NCBI RefSeq assembly: GCF_019308285.1
Contig: NZ_WWEM01000002.1
Coordinates: 1-64,000 of the forward strand
Source of the DNA: Flavobacterium quisquiliarum
Lineage (GTDB): Bacteria > Bacteroidota > Bacteroidia > Flavobacteriales > Flavobacteriaceae
DNA length: 64,000 nucleotides
Direction of reading: 5' to 3'
This document shows, in pieces, positions 50,307 through 57,691 of this stretch. The position numbers were made by a program, and so were the translations under genes. Each line of letters opens with the position of its first letter. Positions within the stretch are counted from its first letter, which is position 1. The notes beneath the pieces were generated by a model that saw only the letters and a list, made by a program, of their open reading frames with translations, ran no database searches and was not told where the DNA came from.

Positions 50307-51403
50307 TGTCGAATTTCTTTTATCAAATAAACATAAACCGGAAAATGATCACTAAAACCTGCTTCTGTTAATGTATTTCGCAACGGATAACCTTTATATT
50401 GTCCCGAATTCTGAATAAGATAAGGTCTGGTGAAAATCCCTGCCTTCCAAAAACTAAAAGTTGCAAAATCTGATTTAGTTAAAGATGCTGTCATCATAAT
50501 TTGATCGAAAATATTCCAGGAATCCCGAAAAGCGATTGTTCCCAATCCTTTATTTACTAATTCTTCAAACGGATTAAAAACACCAAATTCTAAAACTTCT
50601 GACTTCTTTCCTTTTGCTCCCAAAGCCATTTTTACACTATTATTAATTGGTCCGTCGTTAAAATCCCCCATTGTCATCACTTTTGCTTGTGGGTTTATCT
50701 TTTGTAAAGAATCGATAATTTTTCGGTTCAACTTTCCTGCTGCTTCTCTAAACAAAGTTGTGGCTTTTTCTCCTCCAGATCTTGACGGCCAGTGATTGAC
50801 TATTATATGTATTTCTTCATTTTCTAAAAATCCCGAAACCAATAGCTGATCTCTGGTAAAAACACGATTGTTGTTTTCTTTTTTAATTTCAAGTTCATCA
50901 TCTTCAATTTCCGATTGTTCTTCTTTTTTGAGACTATTTTTTTTATAAATGATTAATGGAATGTTGGAAAAAGAAGTCGGGCGAAAGTACTTTTTCTGAT
51001 AAAGCAATGCTACATCGATGCCACGTTTATCGGGTGAATCAAAATGAATGATTCCGAAATCAAATTGCTGTAATTTTGATTCTTTGATTAAGTCCTCCAA
51101 AACATCTCTATTTTCTACTTCAGCACAACCAAACAAAACTGGGGCATTTGAATTTTCTGGTGTTCCAATTTCAGAAATTACTCTTGCTAAGTTTTTCAAC
51201 TTTTGCTCATATTTTTGTTTTGTCCAATGTTGTGTGCCATTTGGAGTCCATTCATCATCATTTGTAAAATCATCATCTACAGTGTCATATAAATTTTCAA
51301 AATTGTAAAATGCAACGGTATGTATTTTGTATTTTTTAGGTTGCGAATTTGAACAATTACTAAAGAAAATAAAAAAACCAAAAATTAAAGTTGTAAGGCG
51401 CAT
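50303..51403 (-). CDS. Endonuclease/exonuclease/phosphatase family protein, exported
   Basis: 366-residue EEP-fold phosphoesterase with an N-terminal signal peptide or lipoprotein signal (MRLTTLIFGFFIFFSNCSNS, a Cys at residue 17 but a weak lipobox). Catalytic landmarks are FYNFENLYD (metal Asn/Glu), LFGCAEVENRDVLEDLI (catalytic Glu), IHIIVNHWPSRSGG (His), MTMGDFNDGP (Asp/Asn) and the terminal SDHFPVYV (Asp-His). It probably hydrolyses nucleic acid or phosphoesters in the periplasm or at the surface. The stop codon is provided by the adjoining repeat element, so the original C-terminus may have been altered. Confidence 0.92.
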   Translation of the reverse strand: MRLTTLIFGFFIFFSNCSNSQPKKYKIHTVAFYNFENLYDTVDDDFTNDDEWTPNGTQHWTKQKYEQKLKNLARVISEIGTPENSNAPVLFGCAEVENRDVLEDLIKESKLQQFDFGIIHFDSPDKRGIDVALLYQKKYFRPTSFSNIPLIIYKKNSLKKEEQSEIEDDELEIKKENNNRVFTRDQLLVSGFLENEEIHIIVNHWPSRSGGEKATTLFREAAGKLNRKIIDSLQKINPQAKVMTMGDFNDGPINNSVKMALGAKGKKSEVLEFGVFNPFEELVNKGLGTIAFRDSWNIFDQIMMTASLTKSDFATFSFWKAGIFTRPYLIQNSGQYKGYPLRNTLTEAGFSDHFPVYVYLIKEIRQ

Positions 51404-51537
51404 AGTTCTACTTAAATAAAAATCTAATGTATAAAAAATTGATTTGTTTGTAAGAATTTTCTAAATATTTATTTTGCATTTCCTTTTTTTTATTCAAATT
51501 CTCATGTAACTTGCTGGCTCAATTTGCCATTTAGAAA

Positions 51538-52629
51538 ATGAAAAAAATCCTTTCGATATTTATACTATTCTTAAGCCACAACACAGTTTGTTATTCTCAG
51601 AAAAACAGCCAATTTGTCGACAGTATTAGAGTAAAGTATAATATTCCAGAAATAGCGTACGCCATAGTTTCTTCTGATTCTATTTTAGAAATAAATGCTT
51701 TAGGATATAAAAAAATCAATAGTAACTTAAAGGCTGCATTATCAGATCGATTTAGATTAGGTTCTATTACTAAAACCGTTACAGCCTATTTAGCTGCAGT
51801 TTTGGTTAAAGAGGGCAACTTAAAATGGGAAACTAAATTTTTTGATTTATACCCAGAATTAAAAGCTGGAAGTAATCCTAATTATTACAATTTTACTTTA
51901 AGAGATTTTATAACTTTTAGAGCAAATATGCCAACTTGGTCGTATGGAAATAAAACTCCAACCCAAAAAGAAATAAAAGGAACAAACCCTGAACAACGTT
52001 ACGAGTTTATGAAATGGTTTTTCGCAAAAACTTCTTCTATTTCAGAAAAACAAGATGTTTATGGTTCTAATCCTAGTTACGTAGCAGCCGGATTAATGCT
52101 GGAAAAAGCGACTGGAAAAACATACGAAACCTTAGTACAAGAACTAGGAAAAAGCCTGAATATTGATTTTGAATTTGGTCAGCCGAATTTAAAAGACAAA
52201 AATCAGCCTTGGGGACATGATGAAAATATGATTCCCGAAAAACCAGCTTTAAATTATAAATTAAACTGGCTTTCGTCAGCCGGAAATATCAATGTAAGCT
52301 TACCTGACTTTTGTAAATTCATTCAACTACAACTTAAAGGTTTACAAGGAAAATCTAAACTTTTTACAGAAGAAGAATTTAATTATATGCATTTTGGCCT
52401 GCCCGAATTTTCTTTTGGCTGGTATCCAGAACTCAGCAAAAATAATGAACAGCAATATTCATTTCATAATGGAAATCCTGGAACATTTTTAACCAAAGTG
52501 TATATTTGTAAAGCCACCAACAAAGCTTTTATTCTCTTTGCCAATGTACAATCTGAAAAAGCAGATGAAGGGTTAATTGTAATTTTAAAAGAATTGGAAA
52601 CTAAATACGGATGTGTTCCGTTTTATTAA
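51538..52629 (+). CDS. Serine hydrolase, class C beta-lactamase-related
   Basis: 363-residue exported protein of the beta-lactamase/DD-peptidase-like serine hydrolase family. A signal peptide (MKKILSIFILFLSHNTVCYS) precedes the catalytic domain with SxxK nucleophile motif S76-ITK79 (FRLGSITKTVTAYL). A Tyr-containing second motif YGSNPSYVAAG (about 178-188) and a C-terminal FHNGNPGTFLTKVY region, where the KTG-type triad would be HNG, complete the fold. Such proteins are often esterases, amidases or peptidases and not true resistance enzymes; activity cannot be set here. It is followed 42 bp later by the LD-carboxypeptidase, so both may act on cell-wall peptides. Confidence 0.9.
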   Translation: MKKILSIFILFLSHNTVCYSQKNSQFVDSIRVKYNIPEIAYAIVSSDSILEINALGYKKINSNLKAALSDRFRLGSITKTVTAYLAAVLVKEGNLKWETKFFDLYPELKAGSNPNYYNFTLRDFITFRANMPTWSYGNKTPTQKEIKGTNPEQRYEFMKWFFAKTSSISEKQDVYGSNPSYVAAGLMLEKATGKTYETLVQELGKSLNIDFEFGQPNLKDKNQPWGHDENMIPEKPALNYKLNWLSSAGNINVSLPDFCKFIQLQLKGLQGKSKLFTEEEFNYMHFGLPEFSFGWYPELSKNNEQQYSFHNGNPGTFLTKVYICKATNKAFILFANVQSEKADEGLIVILKELETKYGCVPFY

Positions 52630-52671
52630 AATAAGAATTAAAATAATTTATAATTTTAAGCAAAAAGAAAA

Positions 52672-53676
52672 ATGAATAGAAAAAGCTTTCAACACTTCAA
52701 AAAACACTTTATCCTATATAGAGTCGCATTTCTTATTTTTGCTTTTCAATCATTCACTTGTCAATCTCAACAAAACATGATAACACCACCTTATTTACAA
52801 AAAGGAGATACTGTCGCACTTTTAGCAACAGCTAGAAAAAATATCGACGATAACTTAAAACCAACTATAGATTTATTGCACAGCTGGGGCTTAGAAGCCG
52901 TCGTTGGAAGCACAATTGGTTTAGATTATCATCAACTAGCAGGAACAGATGAACAAAGAGCTGCCGATTTTCAAAAGCAAATGGACAATCCAAATATTAA
53001 AGCAATCTGGTGCGTTCGTGGCGGTTATGGAACGGTAAGAATGTTAGATTTATTGGATTTTACCAAATTCAAACAGCATCCAAAATGGATTATTGGTTTC
53101 AGCGACGTTACGGTTCTGCACAACCATTTAAATACGATGGGCTACAAATCTATTCACGGAATTATGCCTGTAACAGTTCCAAGAGCAACTCCAGATGCCG
53201 TGAGTTCTTTAAAAGCTAGTTTGTTTGGTGAGCCAATTTCTTATTCCATTAGCCCAACTCCTATGAATCGTTTGGGGAGTGCAACTGGAGAATTAGTGGG
53301 TGGTAATTTATCTATTTTATACAGTTTATTAGGATCTCCTTCAGCAATTGACTGCAGGGATAAAATTTTATTTATTGAAGATTTGGATGAATATCTTTAT
53401 CATATCGACCGTATGATGATGAATTTAAGACGAAATGGATGCATCGAAAACCTAAAAGGAATTATTATTGGTGGCATGACCAGCATGAAAGACAATGAAG
53501 TGCCTTGGGGTAAAAATGCACTTGAAATTATTGACGATGTGACCAAAAAATATAACATTCCAGTAATTTTCAATTTCCCAGCAGGACATATTAGAGACAA
53601 TAGAGCTTTAGTTATGGGAAATATAGTTACGATGGAAGTTACAGCAACAGGAAGCACATTGACATTTAAAAAATAG
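52672..53676 (+). CDS. LD-carboxypeptidase (peptidase S66)
   Basis: Peptidase of family S66 that removes the terminal D-Ala from tetrapeptide stems during murein recycling. The 334-residue protein has the nucleophile S144 (IIGFSDVTVLHNH), E236 (LFIEDLDEYLYHID) and H306 (NFPAGHIRDN) as catalytic triad, with the RGGYGTVRMLDLLDF block before it. An N-terminal hydrophobic segment (about 14-30, ending SFTCQSQQ) suggests export rather than the usual cytoplasmic location. The start is the only in-frame ATG giving the signal. It lies behind a serine hydrolase and may share its transcript. Confidence 0.92.
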   Translation: MNRKSFQHFKKHFILYRVAFLIFAFQSFTCQSQQNMITPPYLQKGDTVALLATARKNIDDNLKPTIDLLHSWGLEAVVGSTIGLDYHQLAGTDEQRAADFQKQMDNPNIKAIWCVRGGYGTVRMLDLLDFTKFKQHPKWIIGFSDVTVLHNHLNTMGYKSIHGIMPVTVPRATPDAVSSLKASLFGEPISYSISPTPMNRLGSATGELVGGNLSILYSLLGSPSAIDCRDKILFIEDLDEYLYHIDRMMMNLRRNGCIENLKGIIIGGMTSMKDNEVPWGKNALEIIDDVTKKYNIPVIFNFPAGHIRDNRALVMGNIVTMEVTATGSTLTFKK

Positions 53677-53746
53677 AACTTATATTCCTTTAAACCTTTC
53701 TCTCTTTAAAAGGCTTAAATACCACATAAAAATCTCGCAGAGACGC

Positions 53747-53780
53747 AAAGCCGCAAAGTTTAAAAACACTTTGCGGCTTT
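53747..53780 (+). terminator. Terminator/repeat after the LD-carboxypeptidase gene
   Basis: AAAGCCGCAAAG (53747-53758) and CTTTGCGGCTTT (53769-53780) make a 12-bp stem followed by T-rich sequence. The left flank (CGCAGAGACGCAAAGCC) resembles a dispersed flavobacterial repeat, so this may be a repeat recruited as terminator. Confidence 0.75.
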
Positions 53781-53823
53781 ACTTTTTTACATACAGAAAA
53801 CCTGAAACTTGAAACAAAAAACA

Positions 53824-54195
53824 ATGGCAAAACATAATGAACTAGGAAAATTAGGAGAAGATCTTGCAGCGTCGCATCTAGAAGAAAATGGATATGCCAT
53901 TCTAGAGCGAAACTTTGTTATTCAGAAAGCCGAAATAGATATAATTGCTCAAAAAGATGCTGTTTTAGCGATTGTAGAAGTTAAGACTCGTTCGAGTTTA
54001 GATTTTGGTTCTCCACAGGATTTTGTGAAGTCCAAAAAAATTCAATTACTCATTAAAGCAGTAAATGCCTACATAAACGATAGGGAAAAGGATTTTCCTG
54101 AAGATATAGAAGTCCGTTTTGACATCATTGCAATCCATAAAAAAGGCGAATCATTTGCAATTGAACATTTTACCGACGCTTTTTATCACTTTTAA
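53824..54195 (+). CDS. YraN family (UPF0102) endonuclease-like protein
   Basis: 123-residue protein of the YraN/UPF0102 family with a restriction-endonuclease-like (PD-(D/E)xK) core. It has LGKLGEDLAASHLEENGY (about 6-23), the AEIDIIAQ aspartate strand and VEVKTRSSLDFG with the ExK pair. The cellular substrate is not established, and a role in DNA uptake or repair has been suggested by fold only. The open frame extends five codons upstream to a TTG at 53809; I chose ATG 53824 (MAKHNELGK) as the natural start. Confidence 0.92.
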   Translation: MAKHNELGKLGEDLAASHLEENGYAILERNFVIQKAEIDIIAQKDAVLAIVEVKTRSSLDFGSPQDFVKSKKIQLLIKAVNAYINDREKDFPEDIEVRFDIIAIHKKGESFAIEHFTDAFYHF

Positions 54196-54216
54196 CATAA
54201 TTTTTTATTGTTATAA

Positions 54217-54247
54217 TTGTAACAATTTGTTTTTTTATTTATATTTG
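54217..54247 (+). promoter_or_regulatory. Promoter of the ACT-like gene (TTG-N20-TATATTTG)
   Basis: TTG (54217-54219), 20 nt, then TATATTTG (54240-54247) fits the consensus. A poly-A stretch of about 13 bases precedes the start codon at 54312. Confidence 0.7.
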
Positions 54248-54311
54248 CAGAGATTTATAACATCGCAATGTTAAATTAACAACCAACCGAATACAAAAAA
54301 AAAAAAAGATT

Positions 54312-54968
54312 ATGAAAACTGTTTCTTCTATTGTAGAAAACTACATTAAAACAAAACCATTTTTATTGAATGCCCTCTCGCTCGGAATTATTAACCTGAC
54401 ATCACTTTCGCGAAATATTATGACCGAATTAGAAAGCGAATTTGGTAAAGAAGTAAAACAAGGCGCTGTAGTAATGTCTTTAAAACGACTTACAGAAGAA
54501 CTAGATTTTAAATTGAATCACAAAATCAATAAAGTAATTAAAAATATTGGCGAAATCACTGTTCGTTCTGAACTTACGGATTACACTTTTGCTGCTTCTG
54601 AAACTGTTTTAAACAAACAGGCAGATTTAATCTCTGATATTAATGCTTTATCTGATATTTTTTATACCTCATCTCGTGGTGTAAACGAAACCAATATTGT
54701 TGTCAGCAGTAGTGTTAATCATTTAGTTGAAAAACACTTTATGAGAGAAAAATTAATCCAGAAATTAGATAATTTGGCTTCCATTACGGTAAAGTTACCA
54801 AAAGAAAATATCGTAGTTCCTGGTATTTATTACTTCATTTTCCAGCGTTTGGCTTGGGAAGGAATTATTATTAATGAGGTCATTTCGACTTCAAACGAGT
54901 TTACAATTCTTGTTGGAGAAGATCAGGTTGATGTTGCTTTTAAAGTAATTAAAGACTTGAAAAACTAA
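54312..54968 (+). CDS. ACT-domain-like regulatory protein, 218 aa
   Basis: 218-residue soluble protein. The N-terminal third (about 1-58) looks like a winged-helix or helical segment (LTSLSRNIMTELESEFGKEV, AVVMSLKRLTEEL). Two ACT-like beta-alpha-beta repeats seem to follow, around ETNIVVSSSVNHLVEKHFM and EFTILVGEDQVDVAFKVI. Such proteins in Bacteroidota are sometimes labelled aspartate kinase through the ACT similarity, but no kinase domain is present. A small-molecule-sensing transcription or enzyme regulator is a reasonable guess only. It is monocistronic, with its own promoter and a hairpin terminator (55012-55048). Confidence 0.82.
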   Translation: MKTVSSIVENYIKTKPFLLNALSLGIINLTSLSRNIMTELESEFGKEVKQGAVVMSLKRLTEELDFKLNHKINKVIKNIGEITVRSELTDYTFAASETVLNKQADLISDINALSDIFYTSSRGVNETNIVVSSSVNHLVEKHFMREKLIQKLDNLASITVKLPKENIVVPGIYYFIFQRLAWEGIIINEVISTSNEFTILVGEDQVDVAFKVIKDLKN

Positions 54969-55011
54969 TTCAAAATCCTATTGAAGAATCCATTTTGATT
55001 CCTCTTCATAC

Positions 55012-55055
55012 AATCCTTTTATCTTTTTAATGAAAGATGAAAGGATTTTTTTTTT
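55012..55055 (+). terminator. Terminator after the ACT-like gene
   Basis: AATCCTTTTATCTTT and AAAGATGAAAGGATT pair with one mismatch around a 6-nt loop, followed by a long T-run. The rest of the 384-bp gap to 55352 is AT-rich; the only other signal I see is the sigma-factor promoter. Confidence 0.85.
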
Positions 55056-55251
55056 GAGTAAATACAGTACTTCCACCTAAATTTCATTTTTCTCAAATAA
55101 GAATATTCTCAAAAGTCAAATTCTGAAATAAACTTTGTTTTACAAAAGCGTCAATATGACACTTACTTGTAATAAAGCCACTTTACACGACATTTTACAT
55201 CTTTCTCTAAAAAACTAACAAAAAATCCGAAATAAGTTTTTTTATATATAA

Positions 55252-55281
55252 TTTGTTGCGAATAATATTTTTATATATTTG
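55252..55281 (+). promoter_or_regulatory. Promoter of the ECF sigma factor gene (TTTG-N18-TATATTTG)
   Basis: TTTG (55252-55255), 18 nt, then TATATTTG (55274-55281), a good match to the housekeeping promoter, 71 bp before the TTG start. Confidence 0.7.
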
Positions 55282-55352
55282 CGAAGAAGTCAGACATTAG
55301 ACCTCGCATTTTGATAGTTTAATACCATTAGAATTAAATAAACGAGATTAAA

Positions 55353-55916
55353 TTGTTAGAAGCTGCCGACCATAGTGAAAAATTATTGGTAAGTGAACTC
55401 AAAAACGGAAACGAAAAAGCTTTTCGCCAACTTTTTGATTTATACCACCAAGATATTTACGGTTACAGTATCAGTCTTCTAAAATCAAAAGAGGCAGCAG
55501 AAGAGAATGTACAGGATGTTTTTATGAAAGTTTGGCTCAACCGCGAGAGTTTAAATATAGAACAGTCGTTTAAGGCTTATATTTTTACAATCGCAAGAAA
55601 TCAGGCTTTTAATGTTTTGAACAAAGCCGCAAACGAAATTATATTGAAAGAAGCCGTTTTCTACGAAAGTCAGAAAACACATGAATACGGAGATTACGCC
55701 ATTCGCGAAGCCGATTGCAAAAAACTCCGAAAACAGGCTATAAAACAGCTTCCTCCTAAACGACGGCAGATTTTTAAGATGTCGCGAAAAAAAGGAATGA
55801 GCTATGAAGAAATAAGCAATGAACTCGGAATATCGATAAATACAGTCCGGAATCAAATGAGTAAAGCGCTCGAATCGATGCGCGGTTTTTTTCAACTTCA
55901 CGATGAAATTATCTAA
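55353..55916 (+). CDS. ECF sigma factor, FecI-like, of the SusCD locus
   Basis: 187-residue extracytoplasmic-function sigma factor. Region 2 is at about 22-65 (FRQLFDLYHQDIYGY, EAAEENVQDVFMKVWLNRES) and region 4 at about 128-178 (LPPKRRQIFKMSRKKGMSYE then SNELGISINTVRNQMSKAL). It is followed by an anti-sigma FecR-like gene and a SusC with an STN sensory domain, the usual cell-surface signalling set for glycan loci in Bacteroidota. The start is a TTG at 55353; the only other possible starts in the open frame upstream to the stop at 55335 are rare codons, so a TTG start is likely and could limit its synthesis. A strong terminator and repeats separate it from fecR. Confidence 0.93.
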   Translation: MLEAADHSEKLLVSELKNGNEKAFRQLFDLYHQDIYGYSISLLKSKEAAEENVQDVFMKVWLNRESLNIEQSFKAYIFTIARNQAFNVLNKAANEIILKEAVFYESQKTHEYGDYAIREADCKKLRKQAIKQLPPKRRQIFKMSRKKGMSYEEISNELGISINTVRNQMSKALESMRGFFQLHDEII

Positions 55917-55940
55917 CCAAAACCACAATAATGACCATTA

Positions 55941-55968
55941 AAATCACTCTTCGGAGTGATTTTTTTTT
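55941..55968 (+). terminator. Terminator after the sigma factor gene, TTCG loop
   Basis: AAATCACTC-TTCG-GAGTGATTT is a 9-bp stem closed by a TTCG tetraloop and followed by eight or more T residues. It cuts sigma from the anti-sigma transcript. Confidence 0.9.
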
Positions 55969-55983
55969 GATTATAATTTTGAT

Positions 55984-56052
55984 TTTTTAGCCACAGATTA
56001 AAAGATTAAATGGATTTCAATCTGTGGAAATTCTTTAATCTGTGGCTAAAAA
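55984..56052. repeat. Inverted repeat with 19-bp perfect arms (TTTTTAGCCACAGATTAAA)
   Basis: Left arm TTTTTAGCCACAGATTAAA (55984-56002) and its exact reverse complement (56034-56052) bracket a 31-bp interior that contains another AATCTGTGG. It is a MITE/REP-like unit in the 465-bp gap between the sigma and FecR genes. Confidence 0.75.
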
Positions 56053-56060
56053 TGAAGATT

Positions 56061-56187
56061 AATTGCCTCCAGCTTTAGCTGGAGGTCTTAAAATAAGTAA
56101 TCAGTTAGGCTTTAGCCAAAATAGTTAGTTTGGCTAAAGCCTTTTGCAGTGTATTCTTCCAACCTCCAGCTAAAGCTGGAGGCAATT
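56061..56187. repeat. Nested palindromic repeat (CCTCCAGCTTTAGCTGGAGG family)
   Basis: Outer arms of 25 bp (56061-56085 and 56163-56187) are perfect reverse complements, and each contains a palindrome CCTCCAGCT..AGCTGGAGG. Inside is a second pair, AGGCTTTAGCCAAA (56107-56120) and TTTGGCTAAAGCCT (56129-56142). The whole could fold as a branched cruciform or RNA. It looks like a mobile repeat with no coding capacity. The remainder of the gap to 56381 is plain AT-rich sequence. Confidence 0.8.
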
Positions 56188-56381
56188 TAAAGGTTTCCAA
56201 AGATTGAAATCCTAAATGCAAAAAATGGTTTTCATCATAAAAAATTACAATACAAAATACTGACAATCAAAACTATAAAATATTTAAAATGTTAAAATTT
56301 AAAAAATTATAACGTTTGAGTAGTACTACCCTTTCACTCAACTGTATTATAGAAACACAGAACCTAAAAAAACATTCTTTA

Positions 56382-57560
56382 ATGAATTCAAATTCTGAAA
56401 TAAAAACGCTTTTAGAAAAGTTTATTCTCAATCAATGTACTGCCAAAGAAACTGAGCAGGTAATTGCTTATTGCCGTGATAACAAATTGACAGACGATTT
56501 TCCGACTGTAGAAGAAGTGCAAAAACTTTTAAACGAAATGCCAAAAATGGAAGCTCAAAAAGCGGATTCTATTTTTGATAACATTCTAGCAGCTGCTAAA
56601 GAACAAGAAACTGTAATCGAACTGCAACCTAAAAAATCGAATCGCAGAAAGTATATTTCAATTGCTGCATCGCTTTTAGTGCTTCTTGGAATTGGTTTTG
56701 CTTATAAACAAATTTTCTTGAATAAAACGGCTGAAGTTCCTTTCGATTTTAAAAGCACTGATATTGTTTTACAAATGGAAGACGGAACGGTTCAGATTAT
56801 TTCTGAAAATGGTAAAGTTCAGGTTCAGGATAAAAATGGAAATGTTATTGGAAATCAAAACGGCGATAAATTGGTTTATGAAAAAGAAACCGATTCTGAT
56901 AAATTAGTTTATAACACACTTAAAATTCCGTATGGTAAAAAATTCCGTTTAGAATTGTCTGATGGAACTATGGTTCATTTAAATTCTGGAACTACTTTGA
57001 GATATCCTGTTAAGTTTATCGCTGGAGAAAATCGGCAGGTTTATTTGAACGGAGAAGCTTTTTTTGATGTTGCCAAAGATAAAAAACATCCTTTTATAGT
57101 GAATGCTGACGAACTGAATGTCCGCGTTTTGGGAACTCATTTTAATGTTTCTAATTATCCGGAAGATAACCTTACCGATGTTGTTTTGGTCGAAGGTTCT
57201 GTTGGAATGTATCGTTCAAACGAAGAATTTGATGCTGCTAAAAACACGATTTTAAAGCCTGGTTATAAAGGAAGTTTCAATAAAGAAAATGCTTCAATCT
57301 TTACAAAACCAGTTATTACAGAAATCTACACTTCATGGATTGATGGCGGACTGACATTTAGAAACATGACTTTCAAAAACATTATCACCAAACTGGAAAG
57401 ACGTTATAATGTGACGATTATCAATAAAAATGAAAAACTGGCCAACGAGAAATTTAATGCCAGTTTTAAAGAAGAATCTATAGAAAATGTAATGAGTTAT
57501 TTTAATGACATTCATGGCATTAATTACATCATAAAAGACAATCAAATACTAATTAACTAA
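56382..57560 (+). CDS. Anti-sigma factor, FecR family
   Basis: Inner-membrane anti-sigma factor that holds the FecI-like sigma until the SusC signal arrives. The 392-residue protein has a cytoplasmic N-terminal domain (about 1-80, LLEKFILNQCTAKETEQVIA) and one TM helix (about 90-108, YISIAASLLVLLGIGFAYK). The periplasmic FecR domain follows (about 186-290: IPYGKKFRLELSDGTMVHLN, GEAFFDVAKDKKHPF, VLGTHFNVSNY). The C-terminal DUF4974-like domain is at about 322-392 (LTFRNMTFKNIITKLERRYN). The frame extends to a TTG at 56316, but ATG 56382 gives the proper start MNSNSEIKTLLEKF. It precedes SusC by 131 bp. Confidence 0.94.
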   Translation: MNSNSEIKTLLEKFILNQCTAKETEQVIAYCRDNKLTDDFPTVEEVQKLLNEMPKMEAQKADSIFDNILAAAKEQETVIELQPKKSNRRKYISIAASLLVLLGIGFAYKQIFLNKTAEVPFDFKSTDIVLQMEDGTVQIISENGKVQVQDKNGNVIGNQNGDKLVYEKETDSDKLVYNTLKIPYGKKFRLELSDGTMVHLNSGTTLRYPVKFIAGENRQVYLNGEAFFDVAKDKKHPFIVNADELNVRVLGTHFNVSNYPEDNLTDVVLVEGSVGMYRSNEEFDAAKNTILKPGYKGSFNKENASIFTKPVITEIYTSWIDGGLTFRNMTFKNIITKLERRYNVTIINKNEKLANEKFNASFKEESIENVMSYFNDIHGINYIIKDNQILIN

Positions 57561-57611
57561 CCTCTAAAACCAACAAAAAAATATGATGAAATAACATTGC
57601 GGGAATAAAAA

Positions 57612-57642
57612 AATCGGAAAGAGCTGCGAACAATTTCCGATT
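57612..57642 (+). promoter_or_regulatory. Leader hairpin before susC
   Basis: AATCGGAAA (57612-57620) and TTTCCGATT (57634-57642) form a 9-bp perfect stem with a 13-nt loop, 50 bp before the SusC start. No U-run follows, so a role in transcript stability or leader regulation is more likely than termination. No clear TAnnTTTG box lies in this gap, as expected if the ECF sigma factor drives the gene. Confidence 0.5.
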
Positions 57643-57691
57643 AACTAAGTGATTGAATATAACGAATTAACTACAATCAATTAACAAAATT

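Noticed and set aside
51538..52629. Antibiotic-resistance beta-lactamase
   Set aside because: The SxxK motif fits the wide serine-hydrolase family; the KTG motif is absent and the neighbour is a wall peptidase.
54312..54968. Aspartate kinase
   Set aside because: No amino-acid-kinase domain is present; only ACT-like parts can be seen.
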